Assembly: GCA_030646715.1 (NCBI GenBank)
Contig: JAUSLJ010000005.1
Coordinates: 186,001 to 250,000, forward strand
Source: Agitococcus sp.
Lineage (GTDB): Bacteria; Pseudomonadota; Gammaproteobacteria; Pseudomonadales; Moraxellaceae
DNA: 64,000 nucleotides
Direction: 5' to 3'
Part shown: positions 57,078-64,000 of the stretch, one piece after another
Numbering within the stretch: the stretch's first letter is position 1
Layout of the letters: each line of letters starts with the position of its first letter
Made by a program: the position numbers and the translations under genes
Notes under the pieces: model-generated
The model's database searches: none
Told to the model about the DNA's origin: nothing
The model's input: the letters and a program-made list of their open reading frames with translations, nothing else

Positions 57078-57621
57078 TTTAACGGTCTCCCTTTCAGCAG
57101 TTTTAATACTGATGATTCCTATTGCATTGGTTGCAATAATCGTCAAACTTACTTCAAAGGGGCCTGTATTGTATTGGTCAAATAGAGTGGGTAAAGATAA
57201 CGTTATTTTTCAGATGCCTAAATTTCGAACCATGCAAGTTGATACCCCAGCAGTTGCAACGCATTTGCTTGCTAATCCTAGTTCGTTTTTAACGCCTGTT
57301 GGCGGATTTTTGAGAAAAAGTAGTCTTGATGAGTTACCCCAGCTGTGGAATATTATCAAGGGCGACATGAGTTTAGTCGGCCCAAGGCCCGCACTCTTTA
57401 ATCAAGATGATCTCATTACTTTACGTACTGAACATCAGGTTCACAAACTATTACCAGGTTTAACTGGGTGGGCGCAAATCAATGGAAGAGATGAATTGCC
57501 CATTCCAGAAAAAGTTAAACTCGATATCGAATATTTGCAAAAACAGTCATTTATGTTTGATTTCGTGATTTTATGGCGAACGTTTATTAAAGTTTTGGCT
57601 CGGGATGGCGTGTCGCATTAA
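57061..57621 (+). CDS. Small PglC-like phosphoglycosyl transferase (initiating sugar transferase)
   Basis: 186 residues, one reentrant N-terminal membrane helix (LFDLTVSLSAVLILMIPIALVAII) and a compact catalytic domain. Motifs: KFRTM, LRKSSLDELPQLWNIIKGDMSLVGPRPA with the Asp-Glu dyad, and GLTGWAQINGRDELP. The short length, without the four-helix N-terminus of WbaP, is the PglC/WreU type. It should transfer a sugar-1-phosphate to undecaprenyl phosphate and start the repeat unit. With the preceding reductase and WbpM-like enzyme, QuiNAc or FucNAc is the likely first sugar. Confidence 0.9.
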   Translation: MKRLFDLTVSLSAVLILMIPIALVAIIVKLTSKGPVLYWSNRVGKDNVIFQMPKFRTMQVDTPAVATHLLANPSSFLTPVGGFLRKSSLDELPQLWNIIKGDMSLVGPRPALFNQDDLITLRTEHQVHKLLPGLTGWAQINGRDELPIPEKVKLDIEYLQKQSFMFDFVILWRTFIKVLARDGVSH

Positions 57622-57810
57622 TAGTTCAGTCCAAATCACTCAGTACGAGTGTTCTAACCTTACAGTTTTTACTCTCTAATTCAATAGTGTTTTATTTGTA
57701 TTATTCGAATGCGTTGGGTTAAAAATCAATAAATGAAGTGTGGTTGGGCAACAAAATGTGTATGTTGCAAGATCCATTTGAAAATCAATGAGTAGTGTCG
57801 GGATAGCTTG

Positions 57811-59700
57811 ATGAAGAATACACTGTTGCAAATGTTGTCGTTTCCTCGAAAGGTTAAGCAGGGCATATTGGTTGTATTGGATCTTATTGCACTACCTATA
57901 TTGTTGTGGATGGTATTGGCATTACGCTACGATACGCTCAATCCCCCCATATTACCTACTCTTACTTTAGGATGGTTATATGTTGCGCTTTTTGGTGTGG
58001 CCATTCTAAAAGTCTGTGGTGTCTATCGTGCTGTTGTTCGTGCTTTTGATGAAAAATTTCTACAAGATATTTTATTGGCAGTGGGGGTGATTGTTGCAGG
58101 CTTGTTTGTCGGGGTAATTTTACACTGGTTACCTATGCCGCGTAGCACCCCATTTACCTTTGGTTTTTTTATTTTTTTATGGATATGGGCGAGTCGATCG
58201 ATTATTCGTCGTTCGGTTCGGCTGTTATTTCAATTGCAAGTGCCTGTTACACGTGTGGCTATTTATGGCGCAGGTTCGTCAGGGCGACAAACCTTTGCCG
58301 CTTTACGCGCCGCTCCAGAGTATTTTGTCGTTGCTTTTTTTGATGATGATGCCAGTCTTGTCGGTACAACCGTTCAAGGTTTGCGCGTGTACGCGGGTAA
58401 GGATTTTGCACGTATAAATCAAACATTAGAAGTAGATGAAGTACTCATTGCATTACCTTCAGCATCCCGAGCTTGTCGCCGAGAAGTCATTGAACGATTA
58501 GAGCCTCTTAGAATTCGTGTTCGTTCTTTGCCTGGTTTTACTCAGTTAGTGAATGGCCAAGTCTCTATTTCTGATATTCATGAAGTGGATGTTGCGGACT
58601 TGCTAGGGCGTGATGCGGTGCCACCATCGCCTGAGTTGATGGCAAAAGATGTTACAGGTAAGCGAGTAATGGTGACGGGTGCAGGTGGATCAATCGGCTC
58701 TGAGCTCTGCCGTCAATTAATTGCCGCTAAACCTTCATTGCTGATTTTATGGGAACTCACCGAATACGCTTTGTATCACATTGAGCAAGAGCTGAAAGGA
58801 ATTGCTGATGGTGTGCCTATTGTGCCGATTTTAGGTTCAGTGTTGCATCAGGAGCGCATGACTAATGTTTTAAAACACTATCAAATAGACACGGTTTATC
58901 ATGCAGCCGCTTATAAACACGTCCCCTTGGTAGAGTGGAATCCATTTGAAGGTATTGTCAATAATTCAGTAGGAACATTACGTTCAGCAAAATCTGCTGT
59001 GGCTGCTGGAGTTTCTACGTTTGTGTTGATTTCTACCGACAAAGCGGTTCGTCCTACCAATGTTATGGGTGCGTCTAAGCGTTTGGCTGAGTTAGCATTA
59101 CAGGCGTTAGCGGCTCAACCTGATGTCAAAACCCGATTTTGTATGGTGCGTTTTGGCAATGTCTTGGGTTCATCGGGTTCAGTCGTCCCGCTCTTTCGTG
59201 AGCAAATTGCCAAAGGTGGGCCTGTGACGGTCACTCACCCCGATGTTACGCGTTATTTTATGACCATTCCTGAAGCCTCCCAACTAGTGATTCAAGCGGG
59301 TGCGATGGGTAAAGGTGGCGATGTTTTTGTTTTGGACATGGGTGAGCCTGTAAGAATCGTGGATTTAGCACGAAAAATGATTAATTTGAGTGGTATGTCA
59401 TCGCGTGATGGTGATGGTGATGGCGATATTGAAATACGCTTTAGTGGCTTACGTCCTGGTGAGAAACTCTACGAAGAGTTGCTGATTGGCAGTAATGTGG
59501 TGACGGGTACAGAACACCCTCGGATTATGCGTGCTGTAGAGGCATTACTGCCGATGCCTGTTTTAGAGCAATTGTTGGATGATATACATCAAGCGGCTCA
59601 AGATTATGATGTTGTGCGTCTAAAAGAGTTATTGATGCAACATGTTGAAGGCTATGTGCCTGATATGAATATTACAGGGATGATGCCGATTAACTCATAA
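57811..59700 (+). CDS. wbpM: WbpM-like membrane nucleotide-sugar 4,6-dehydratase
   Basis: 629 residues from ATG 57811 (TTG 57808 is an adjacent alternative). Four N-terminal membrane segments, then an NAD-binding CoA-like domain (VAIYGAGSSGRQTFAAL), then the catalytic SDR domain: TGAGGSIGSELCRQL, HAAAYKHVPLVEWNP and STDKAVRPTNVMGASKRLAEL. Met replaces the Tyr of YxxxK, as known for WbpM/FlaA1. It converts UDP-GlcNAc to UDP-4-keto-6-deoxy-GlcNAc. Function in the locus: first step to QuiNAc/FucNAc. An intrinsic terminator follows at 59731. Confidence 0.93.
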   Translation: MKNTLLQMLSFPRKVKQGILVVLDLIALPILLWMVLALRYDTLNPPILPTLTLGWLYVALFGVAILKVCGVYRAVVRAFDEKFLQDILLAVGVIVAGLFVGVILHWLPMPRSTPFTFGFFIFLWIWASRSIIRRSVRLLFQLQVPVTRVAIYGAGSSGRQTFAALRAAPEYFVVAFFDDDASLVGTTVQGLRVYAGKDFARINQTLEVDEVLIALPSASRACRREVIERLEPLRIRVRSLPGFTQLVNGQVSISDIHEVDVADLLGRDAVPPSPELMAKDVTGKRVMVTGAGGSIGSELCRQLIAAKPSLLILWELTEYALYHIEQELKGIADGVPIVPILGSVLHQERMTNVLKHYQIDTVYHAAAYKHVPLVEWNPFEGIVNNSVGTLRSAKSAVAAGVSTFVLISTDKAVRPTNVMGASKRLAELALQALAAQPDVKTRFCMVRFGNVLGSSGSVVPLFREQIAKGGPVTVTHPDVTRYFMTIPEASQLVIQAGAMGKGGDVFVLDMGEPVRIVDLARKMINLSGMSSRDGDGDGDIEIRFSGLRPGEKLYEELLIGSNVVTGTEHPRIMRAVEALLPMPVLEQLLDDIHQAAQDYDVVRLKELLMQHVEGYVPDMNITGMMPINS

Positions 59701-59730
59701 ATCTACAGGTAGTGGTTGTGTTCGTTTTAT

Positions 59731-59760
59731 ACGCCAGCATTTTGCTGGCGTTATATTTTT
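59731..59760 (+). terminator. Intrinsic terminator after wbpM
   Basis: ACGCCAGCA (59731-59739) pairs with TGCTGGCGT (59743-59751) across TTT, then TATATTTTT. A strong rho-independent terminator ending the polysaccharide operon, so ugd and downstream genes need their own promoter. Confidence 0.9.
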
Positions 59761-59791
59761 AATGTTACAGTATTAGCCATATAGATGAATC

Positions 59792-59808
59792 GGCATACGG
59801 TATATGCC
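59792..59808. promoter_or_regulatory. Small inverted repeat upstream of ugd
   Basis: GGCATA (59792-59797) and TATGCC (59803-59808), 31 bp before the ugd ATG. Could be an operator or chance; no regulator is assigned. Confidence 0.3.
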
Positions 59809-59839
59809 ATTCGTCGCACTTTTGTGAGAAGGAAAAACA

Positions 59840-61168
59840 ATGAATATCACGGTGGTTGGCGCAGGTTATGTGGGTTTAGTGAGTGCGGCCTGTTTTGCGG
59901 AGATGGGCAATACAGTCACTTGTATTGATGTTGACTTAAGTCGTGTAGCGCAACTTAAATTGGGTGTTATTCCTATTTATGAGCCTGGCTTAGAGCCGCT
60001 TGTGCAGAGCAATGTCAAAGATGGGCGTTTGCATTTTGATAGTGTCCTTGCTCCTGCGGTCGCATTGGCAGAGGTTGTTTTTATCGCGGTTGGCACTCCT
60101 CCTCATGAAGATGGTTCGGCAGATTTGCGTTATGTCCTTGCGGTGGCTTCAGAAATAGGGCGTAGCATTCAGCAATACACGGTGATTGTGAATAAGTCTA
60201 CCGTACCTGTGGGAACTGCGGATAAAGTCAAAGCTATAATAAAGAGTGAGTTGGTTCGGCGTGGTGTGGAGATTGCGTTTGATGTAGTTTCTAATCCTGA
60301 GTTTCTAAAAGAAGGAACCGCCATTGATGATTTTATGCGTCCCGATCGAATTGTCGTTGGAGCAGATAGTGAAAGTGCTAAAGAAATAATGCAGGCTTTG
60401 TATGCTCAATTCACTCGAAATCATCAACGCACCATTTTTATGGGTGTGCGTGACGCTGAAATGACTAAGTATGCAGCGAATGCGATGTTGGCGACCAAAA
60501 TTTCATTTATGAACGAAGTGGCAAACTTATGTGAACGCATGGATGTTGATGTAGCCAATGTGCGATTAGGAATTGGAGCTGATGCAAGAATAGGTTATCA
60601 CTTCATTTGGCCTGGTTGTGGTTACGGCGGGTCTTGTTTTCCTAAAGATGTAAAAGCACTCATTCGTATGTCTAGGGATGTCGGTTTTGAGCCTAAATTG
60701 TTGCAAGCTGTAGAGTCACGCAATGAGGCGCAAAAACTTCGATTGTTTGAAAAAATAGAAGACTATTTTGGTGATGTCAAAGGGAAAACCATTGCTGTAT
60801 GGGGGTTGGCTTTTAAGCCGAGAACAGACGATATGAGAGAAGCTCCTTCGGTTGTTCTAATATCGGCTTTAATTACCGCAGGTGCAACCGTTAAAGCGTA
60901 TGACCCTGTTGCAATGAAAGCAGCAAGAGATGAGTTTCCAGAATCGTATTTTGAGAGTGGCGATTTGAGATTGGTTGATGGTCAATATGAAGCTCTGATT
61001 GATGCCGATGCGCTAGTGTTAGTAACGGAGTGGAAGCCATTCAGAAATCCAGATTTTAGAGCAATGAAGCGACTAATGACAGGAAGTGTAATTTTTGACG
61101 GAAGAAACCAATACGATATCCCGTATGTTCAGCGCGAAGGTTTTACCTACTTTGGTATAGGTCGTTGA
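59840..61168 (+). CDS. ugd: UDP-glucose 6-dehydrogenase
   Basis: 442 residues. Converts UDP-glucose to UDP-glucuronate with 2 NAD. VVGAGYVGLVSAACFAEMG is the Rossmann motif, with ESTVP-like KSTVPVGTADKV and SNPEFLKEGTAI. The catalytic Cys lies in GYGGSCFPKDVKAL, and AFKPRTDDMREAPS follows near the C-terminus. A purine-rich AGAAGGA precedes the start by about 8 nt. Precursor gene for uronic-acid-containing polymers, next to galU. Confidence 0.95.
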   Translation: MNITVVGAGYVGLVSAACFAEMGNTVTCIDVDLSRVAQLKLGVIPIYEPGLEPLVQSNVKDGRLHFDSVLAPAVALAEVVFIAVGTPPHEDGSADLRYVLAVASEIGRSIQQYTVIVNKSTVPVGTADKVKAIIKSELVRRGVEIAFDVVSNPEFLKEGTAIDDFMRPDRIVVGADSESAKEIMQALYAQFTRNHQRTIFMGVRDAEMTKYAANAMLATKISFMNEVANLCERMDVDVANVRLGIGADARIGYHFIWPGCGYGGSCFPKDVKALIRMSRDVGFEPKLLQAVESRNEAQKLRLFEKIEDYFGDVKGKTIAVWGLAFKPRTDDMREAPSVVLISALITAGATVKAYDPVAMKAARDEFPESYFESGDLRLVDGQYEALIDADALVLVTEWKPFRNPDFRAMKRLMTGSVIFDGRNQYDIPYVQREGFTYFGIGR

Positions 61169-61357
61169 GTTTGTTAATGTTGTGCATATTAGGTTGACAC
61201 TTTTTATACGATAACGACAGCCAACGGCATGTTGTAATACTGAGTTTTTTATTGACAGCTTTTTGTTTGTCAGCTCGCCCATATTTCAATAGAGTTTACT
61301 CCGCATGCTGTTGTTTTTGTTGAAATAAAAAATTCTTGAGAAGGGCAGGCTTATTCT

Positions 61358-62218
61358 ATGAAGACATCTATTAATACCGTTGTTTTACCTGTTGCAGGCT
61401 TAGGCACACGCTTTCTTCCTGCAACCAAATCCATTCCCAAAGAAATGCTACCTGTGCTGGATAAGCCGCTGATTCAACTCGCTGTTGAAGAGGCTCATAA
61501 AGCAGGTATTCAGCATGTTGTATTGGTTACAAGTGCCAGTAAAAGAGCGATTGAAGATCATTTTGATGTCAATTTTGAGTTAGAGTCGACGTTAGAAGTG
61601 CGTCAGAAGTTGGCAATGCTCGATGCTGTGCGCTCAACCCTTCCGCAGGGTATGACCTTGTCGGTTGTTCGGCAACCTAAGGCGTTGGGCTTGGGTCATG
61701 CGGTATTGTGTGCCTATCCTATTGTCGGTGATAAACCCTTTGCCGTGATGTTACCCGATGATTTAATTGATGATTTAGACGGTGGTTGCTTGGCTGATAT
61801 GGTGGCATTTTATAATCAAAAAGGTGCGTACTCCCTAGCAGTTGAAGAAGTACCTAGAGATAAAACCGATAAATATGGTGTTGTTTCATTAAATAGTGAT
61901 GGTCAAATCGTGGCAATGGTCGAAAAACCAAAGCCAGAAATTGCACCTAGCACCTTGGCTGTTGTCGGTCGCTATGTGTTACCCGCAGAAATCTTTCAGG
62001 CATTAGCAACAGTGCAAGCAGGTGCGGGCGGCGAGATCCAATTGACAGATGGTATTGCCAGTTTACTGGCAACGCAGTGCTTTTATCCTCATCGTTTTAA
62101 AGGTACGCGCTACGATTGTGGCAGTAAATTAGGTTATTTACAGGCGAATGTCGCTTTTGGTCTTCGTGATGCCGAAATTGGCACACCTTTTCGAGCATGG
62201 TTGCACGATAATAAATAA
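61358..62218 (+). CDS. galU: UTP-glucose-1-phosphate uridylyltransferase
   Basis: 286 residues. Makes UDP-glucose, the substrate of Ugd. The N-terminal signature GLGTRFLPATKSIPKEMLPV, then VLVTSASKRAIEDHFD, LPDDLIDD, and VEKPKPEIAPSTLAVVGRYVL are all present. Lies 189 bp downstream of ugd, and pgi follows 8-14 bp further on, so galU-pgi are likely one transcript. Confidence 0.95.
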   Translation: MKTSINTVVLPVAGLGTRFLPATKSIPKEMLPVLDKPLIQLAVEEAHKAGIQHVVLVTSASKRAIEDHFDVNFELESTLEVRQKLAMLDAVRSTLPQGMTLSVVRQPKALGLGHAVLCAYPIVGDKPFAVMLPDDLIDDLDGGCLADMVAFYNQKGAYSLAVEEVPRDKTDKYGVVSLNSDGQIVAMVEKPKPEIAPSTLAVVGRYVLPAEIFQALATVQAGAGGEIQLTDGIASLLATQCFYPHRFKGTRYDCGSKLGYLQANVAFGLRDAEIGTPFRAWLHDNK

Positions 62219-62232
62219 AGCAGGTTATGGAT

Positions 62233-63891
62233 ATGACGCACAACGTTCCACGTACTGAGTTGTCCGAGTGGTGTTATTTGCAGGGCAAAGCCAAAGCGAT
62301 GCAGCAAATGCATCTTCGTGATTTGGCGGATGATACAGAACGAAATCATCAGCTCACCTTTCGAGTGGGTTCTTTGCTGCTGGATTTATCAAAGCAAAAA
62401 ATGGATGTTTCTGTTTTGAAGGGATTGGTAAAGCTAGCAGAAGCGGTGAAACTACCCAAAGCGATTGAAGGCTTGTTAAGCGGCGAAACGGTGAATAATA
62501 CCGAAAATCGTCCTGCGTTACATACGGCACTAAGATTGCCAGTCACTGCGTCTTTGATATTGAATGGCCAAGATGTGGTTCCTGCGGTGCATGACAGTTT
62601 GGCCAAAATGAGTGATGTGGTCACGCGGATACACTCTCGGCAGTGGCGTGGATTTTCAGGGCGAGCGATTACCGATGTCGTCAATATTGGTGTCGGTGGC
62701 TCAGATTTAGGGCCTTTTATGGCCTGCCAAGCATTGACCGAGTTTGCGCCAGAGGCGGCTAATCGTCTGCATGTTCATTTCGTTAGTTCAATTGATGGTA
62801 CGCAACTCTCTGATTTATTAGGCTCTTTACGCCCAGAAACGACATTGTTTATCCTTTCATCAAAATCGTTTACCACCATTGATACTATGTCAAATGCTCA
62901 TACGGCGTTGCAATGGATGCTAAAAGACGGAGTCGATAAAGAGTCAGTTTTAGCACATCATTTTATTGGTATTTCTACCAATACCCAAAAAATGACGGCA
63001 TGGGGAATTCCAGAAAGTAGTCAGATTGTCTTTTGGGAGTGGGTGGGCGGCCGATTTTCGTTGTGGTCAGCCATTGGTTTGCCGATTGCGCTGAAAGTGG
63101 GTATGACTAATTTTTTGTCGATGTTGGCGGGTGCTCATTTTATGGATGAGCATTTCAAAACAGAGCCTTTAGCCACAAACCTACCTGTTCTATTGGGTTT
63201 GGTCGGTGTCTGGAATGCCACTTTTTTGGATATTCACGCCCATTCAATATTGCCTTACGATGGTCGTTTGAAGTTTTTTCCCTCGTATTTAACGCAATTG
63301 GAAATGGAAAGTAACGGTAAGTCAGTTGATAAAAGCGGTAAGCCTGTTGCCTATAATACCTGTCCTGTGTTGTGGGGCGAAGTCGGTTCGAATGCCCAAC
63401 ACGCCTTTTATCAATTGTTACATCAGGGTACGCAAGCAGTTTCCTGTGATTTTATTGCCCCTGTTCGTCGTTATAAAGCCTATCCTGATTCGGGCGAGGC
63501 GCATAAATCGTTGCAGTCGCAACATCAATTAACCTTAGCCAATTGTTTGGCGCAGTCCCGCGTTTTAATGTTGGGTGATGCCAGCACCGACAGTGATGAA
63601 AATACGCCCAACTTTAAACGCTATCGCGGTAATCAACCCTCAACCACCTTATTGTTGGATGAATTAACGCCTTACAGTTTAGGGGCATTGGTAGCACTGT
63701 ATGAGCATAAAGTGTTTGTCATGTCAGTATTGTGGGATGTGAATCCATTTGACCAATGGGGCGTAGAGTTGGGTAAAAAAATAGCCGACAAAATGACGCA
63801 AGCACTAGCTGGGGAGGCTATTGATGGTTTTGATGCATCAACTCAGCATTTGTTAAAAGTGATTGCTGACATTACCGCAGGAGGACAATAA
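62233..63891 (+). CDS. pgi: Glucose-6-phosphate isomerase
   Basis: About 552 residues. Interconverts glucose-6- and fructose-6-phosphate, feeding hexosamine and glucose precursors. Motifs: VNIGVGGSDLGP, HFVSSIDGTQL, FILSSKSFTTIDTM, and the PGI signatures FWEWVGGRFSLWSAIGL and GCEVGSNAQHAFYQLLHQGTQ-type GEVGSNAQHAFYQLLHQG. AGCAGG is 8 nt upstream of ATG 62233 and only 2 nt from ATG 62227, so the second ATG is preferred. Followed 1 bp later by the next gene's start. Confidence 0.95.
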   Translation: MTHNVPRTELSEWCYLQGKAKAMQQMHLRDLADDTERNHQLTFRVGSLLLDLSKQKMDVSVLKGLVKLAEAVKLPKAIEGLLSGETVNNTENRPALHTALRLPVTASLILNGQDVVPAVHDSLAKMSDVVTRIHSRQWRGFSGRAITDVVNIGVGGSDLGPFMACQALTEFAPEAANRLHVHFVSSIDGTQLSDLLGSLRPETTLFILSSKSFTTIDTMSNAHTALQWMLKDGVDKESVLAHHFIGISTNTQKMTAWGIPESSQIVFWEWVGGRFSLWSAIGLPIALKVGMTNFLSMLAGAHFMDEHFKTEPLATNLPVLLGLVGVWNATFLDIHAHSILPYDGRLKFFPSYLTQLEMESNGKSVDKSGKPVAYNTCPVLWGEVGSNAQHAFYQLLHQGTQAVSCDFIAPVRRYKAYPDSGEAHKSLQSQHQLTLANCLAQSRVLMLGDASTDSDENTPNFKRYRGNQPSTTLLLDELTPYSLGALVALYEHKVFVMSVLWDVNPFDQWGVELGKKIADKMTQALAGEAIDGFDASTQHLLKVIADITAGGQ

Positions 63892-63892
63892 C

Positions 63893-64000
63893 ATGAAGTT
63901 ATGTGTACATGGCAATACCTTACCAGCATGGGTGTCTGCGGCCAAGCTGGCTGAAATGGGCAATCAGGTATTAATGCGCAGCGGAGGCTTAAATAACAGT
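63893..64000 (+). CDS. 5' part of an unidentified gene, N-terminus resembling UDP-sugar dehydrogenases
   Basis: Only 36 codons are in the window, from ATG 63893 with AGGAGGA at 63879-63885. The start MKLCVHGNTLPAWVSAAKLAEMG lines up loosely with Ugd (MNITVVGAGYVGLVSAACFAEMG). The Gly-x-Gly-x-x-Gly nucleotide loop is replaced by GNTLPA, so NAD binding in the usual way is doubtful. It could be a degenerate dehydrogenase paralogue or a different family. It is in an operon with pgi. Confidence 0.55.
   Translation, partial: MKLCVHGNTLPAWVSAAKLAEMGNQVLMRSGGLNNS

Noticed and set aside
61194-61222. Promoter with perfect TTGACA upstream of galU
   Set aside because: TTGACA at 61194 is real, but no -10-like hexamer lies at the right distance (ACAGCC at 17 bp).

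Overview
The window looks like a chromosomal segment of a mesophilic gammaproteobacterium of moderate-to-low GC. A Moraxellaceae-like organism fits best, because ugd, galU and pgi sit at the end of a Wzx/Wzy-type polysaccharide locus as in Acinetobacter-type K loci. That placement is inference from gene content and was not tested phylogenetically.

Left part (1-18.8 kb): mostly housekeeping and transport. It holds the 3'-truncated rimO, a large secreted lipoprotein serine hydrolase flanked by a ~35-bp imperfect direct repeat, a small lipoprotein translationally coupled to dapE, and a high-affinity branched-chain amino acid (or related acid) ABC transporter, livK-H-M-G-F. That operon has been interrupted by an unknown 120-residue gene and by a Uma2-type nuclease-like gene. 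Then come two small membrane proteins, a SIR2-TPR protein with 123-bp internal tandem repeats (a candidate anti-phage NADase), a DUF3422 protein, a 12-bp-periodic triplet of perfect DnaA boxes, a GST/tautomerase/BenE group and a PilH-like response regulator.

Accessory patch (18.8-22.3 kb): a higBA toxin-antitoxin pair, a protein with an AT-hook-like motif, a Sel1-repeat protein, and two truncated N-terminal fragments of P4-type tyrosine integrases, beside an intact tRNA-Lys(TTT). This reads as the scar of one or more integrative elements.

Central part (22.4-35.1 kb): a complete acyclic-terpene utilisation cluster, atuABCDEFGH, with the divergent TetR regulator gene atuR and a palindrome between them that is a good operator candidate. 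Gene order matches the Pseudomonas citronellol/geraniol pathway. The pathway activates citronellate, desaturates it, carboxylates geranyl-CoA, hydrates the product and cleaves off acetate. Five of the seven atu gene junctions contain palindromic repeats from several families, some also present in the liv operon.

Right part (35.2-64.0 kb): a surface-polysaccharide locus. It encodes a WbpA/B/E-type pathway to a diamino-uronic acid with an LpxD-like N-acyltransferase in the position of WbpD, a Wzx flippase, a probable Wzy polymerase, three glycosyltransferases, an acyltransferase with an SGNH domain, a secreted TIM-barrel hydrolase-like protein, the UDP-L-FucNAc pathway (FnlB, FnlA, FnlC), a 4-keto-reductase with a small PglC-like phosphoglycosyl transferase and a WbpM-like 4,6-dehydratase (probable QuiNAc or FucNAc initiation), and the precursor genes ugd, galU and pgi. 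A further gene starts at 63893 and runs off the end. No rRNA genes, CRISPR arrays or intact insertion sequences were seen.
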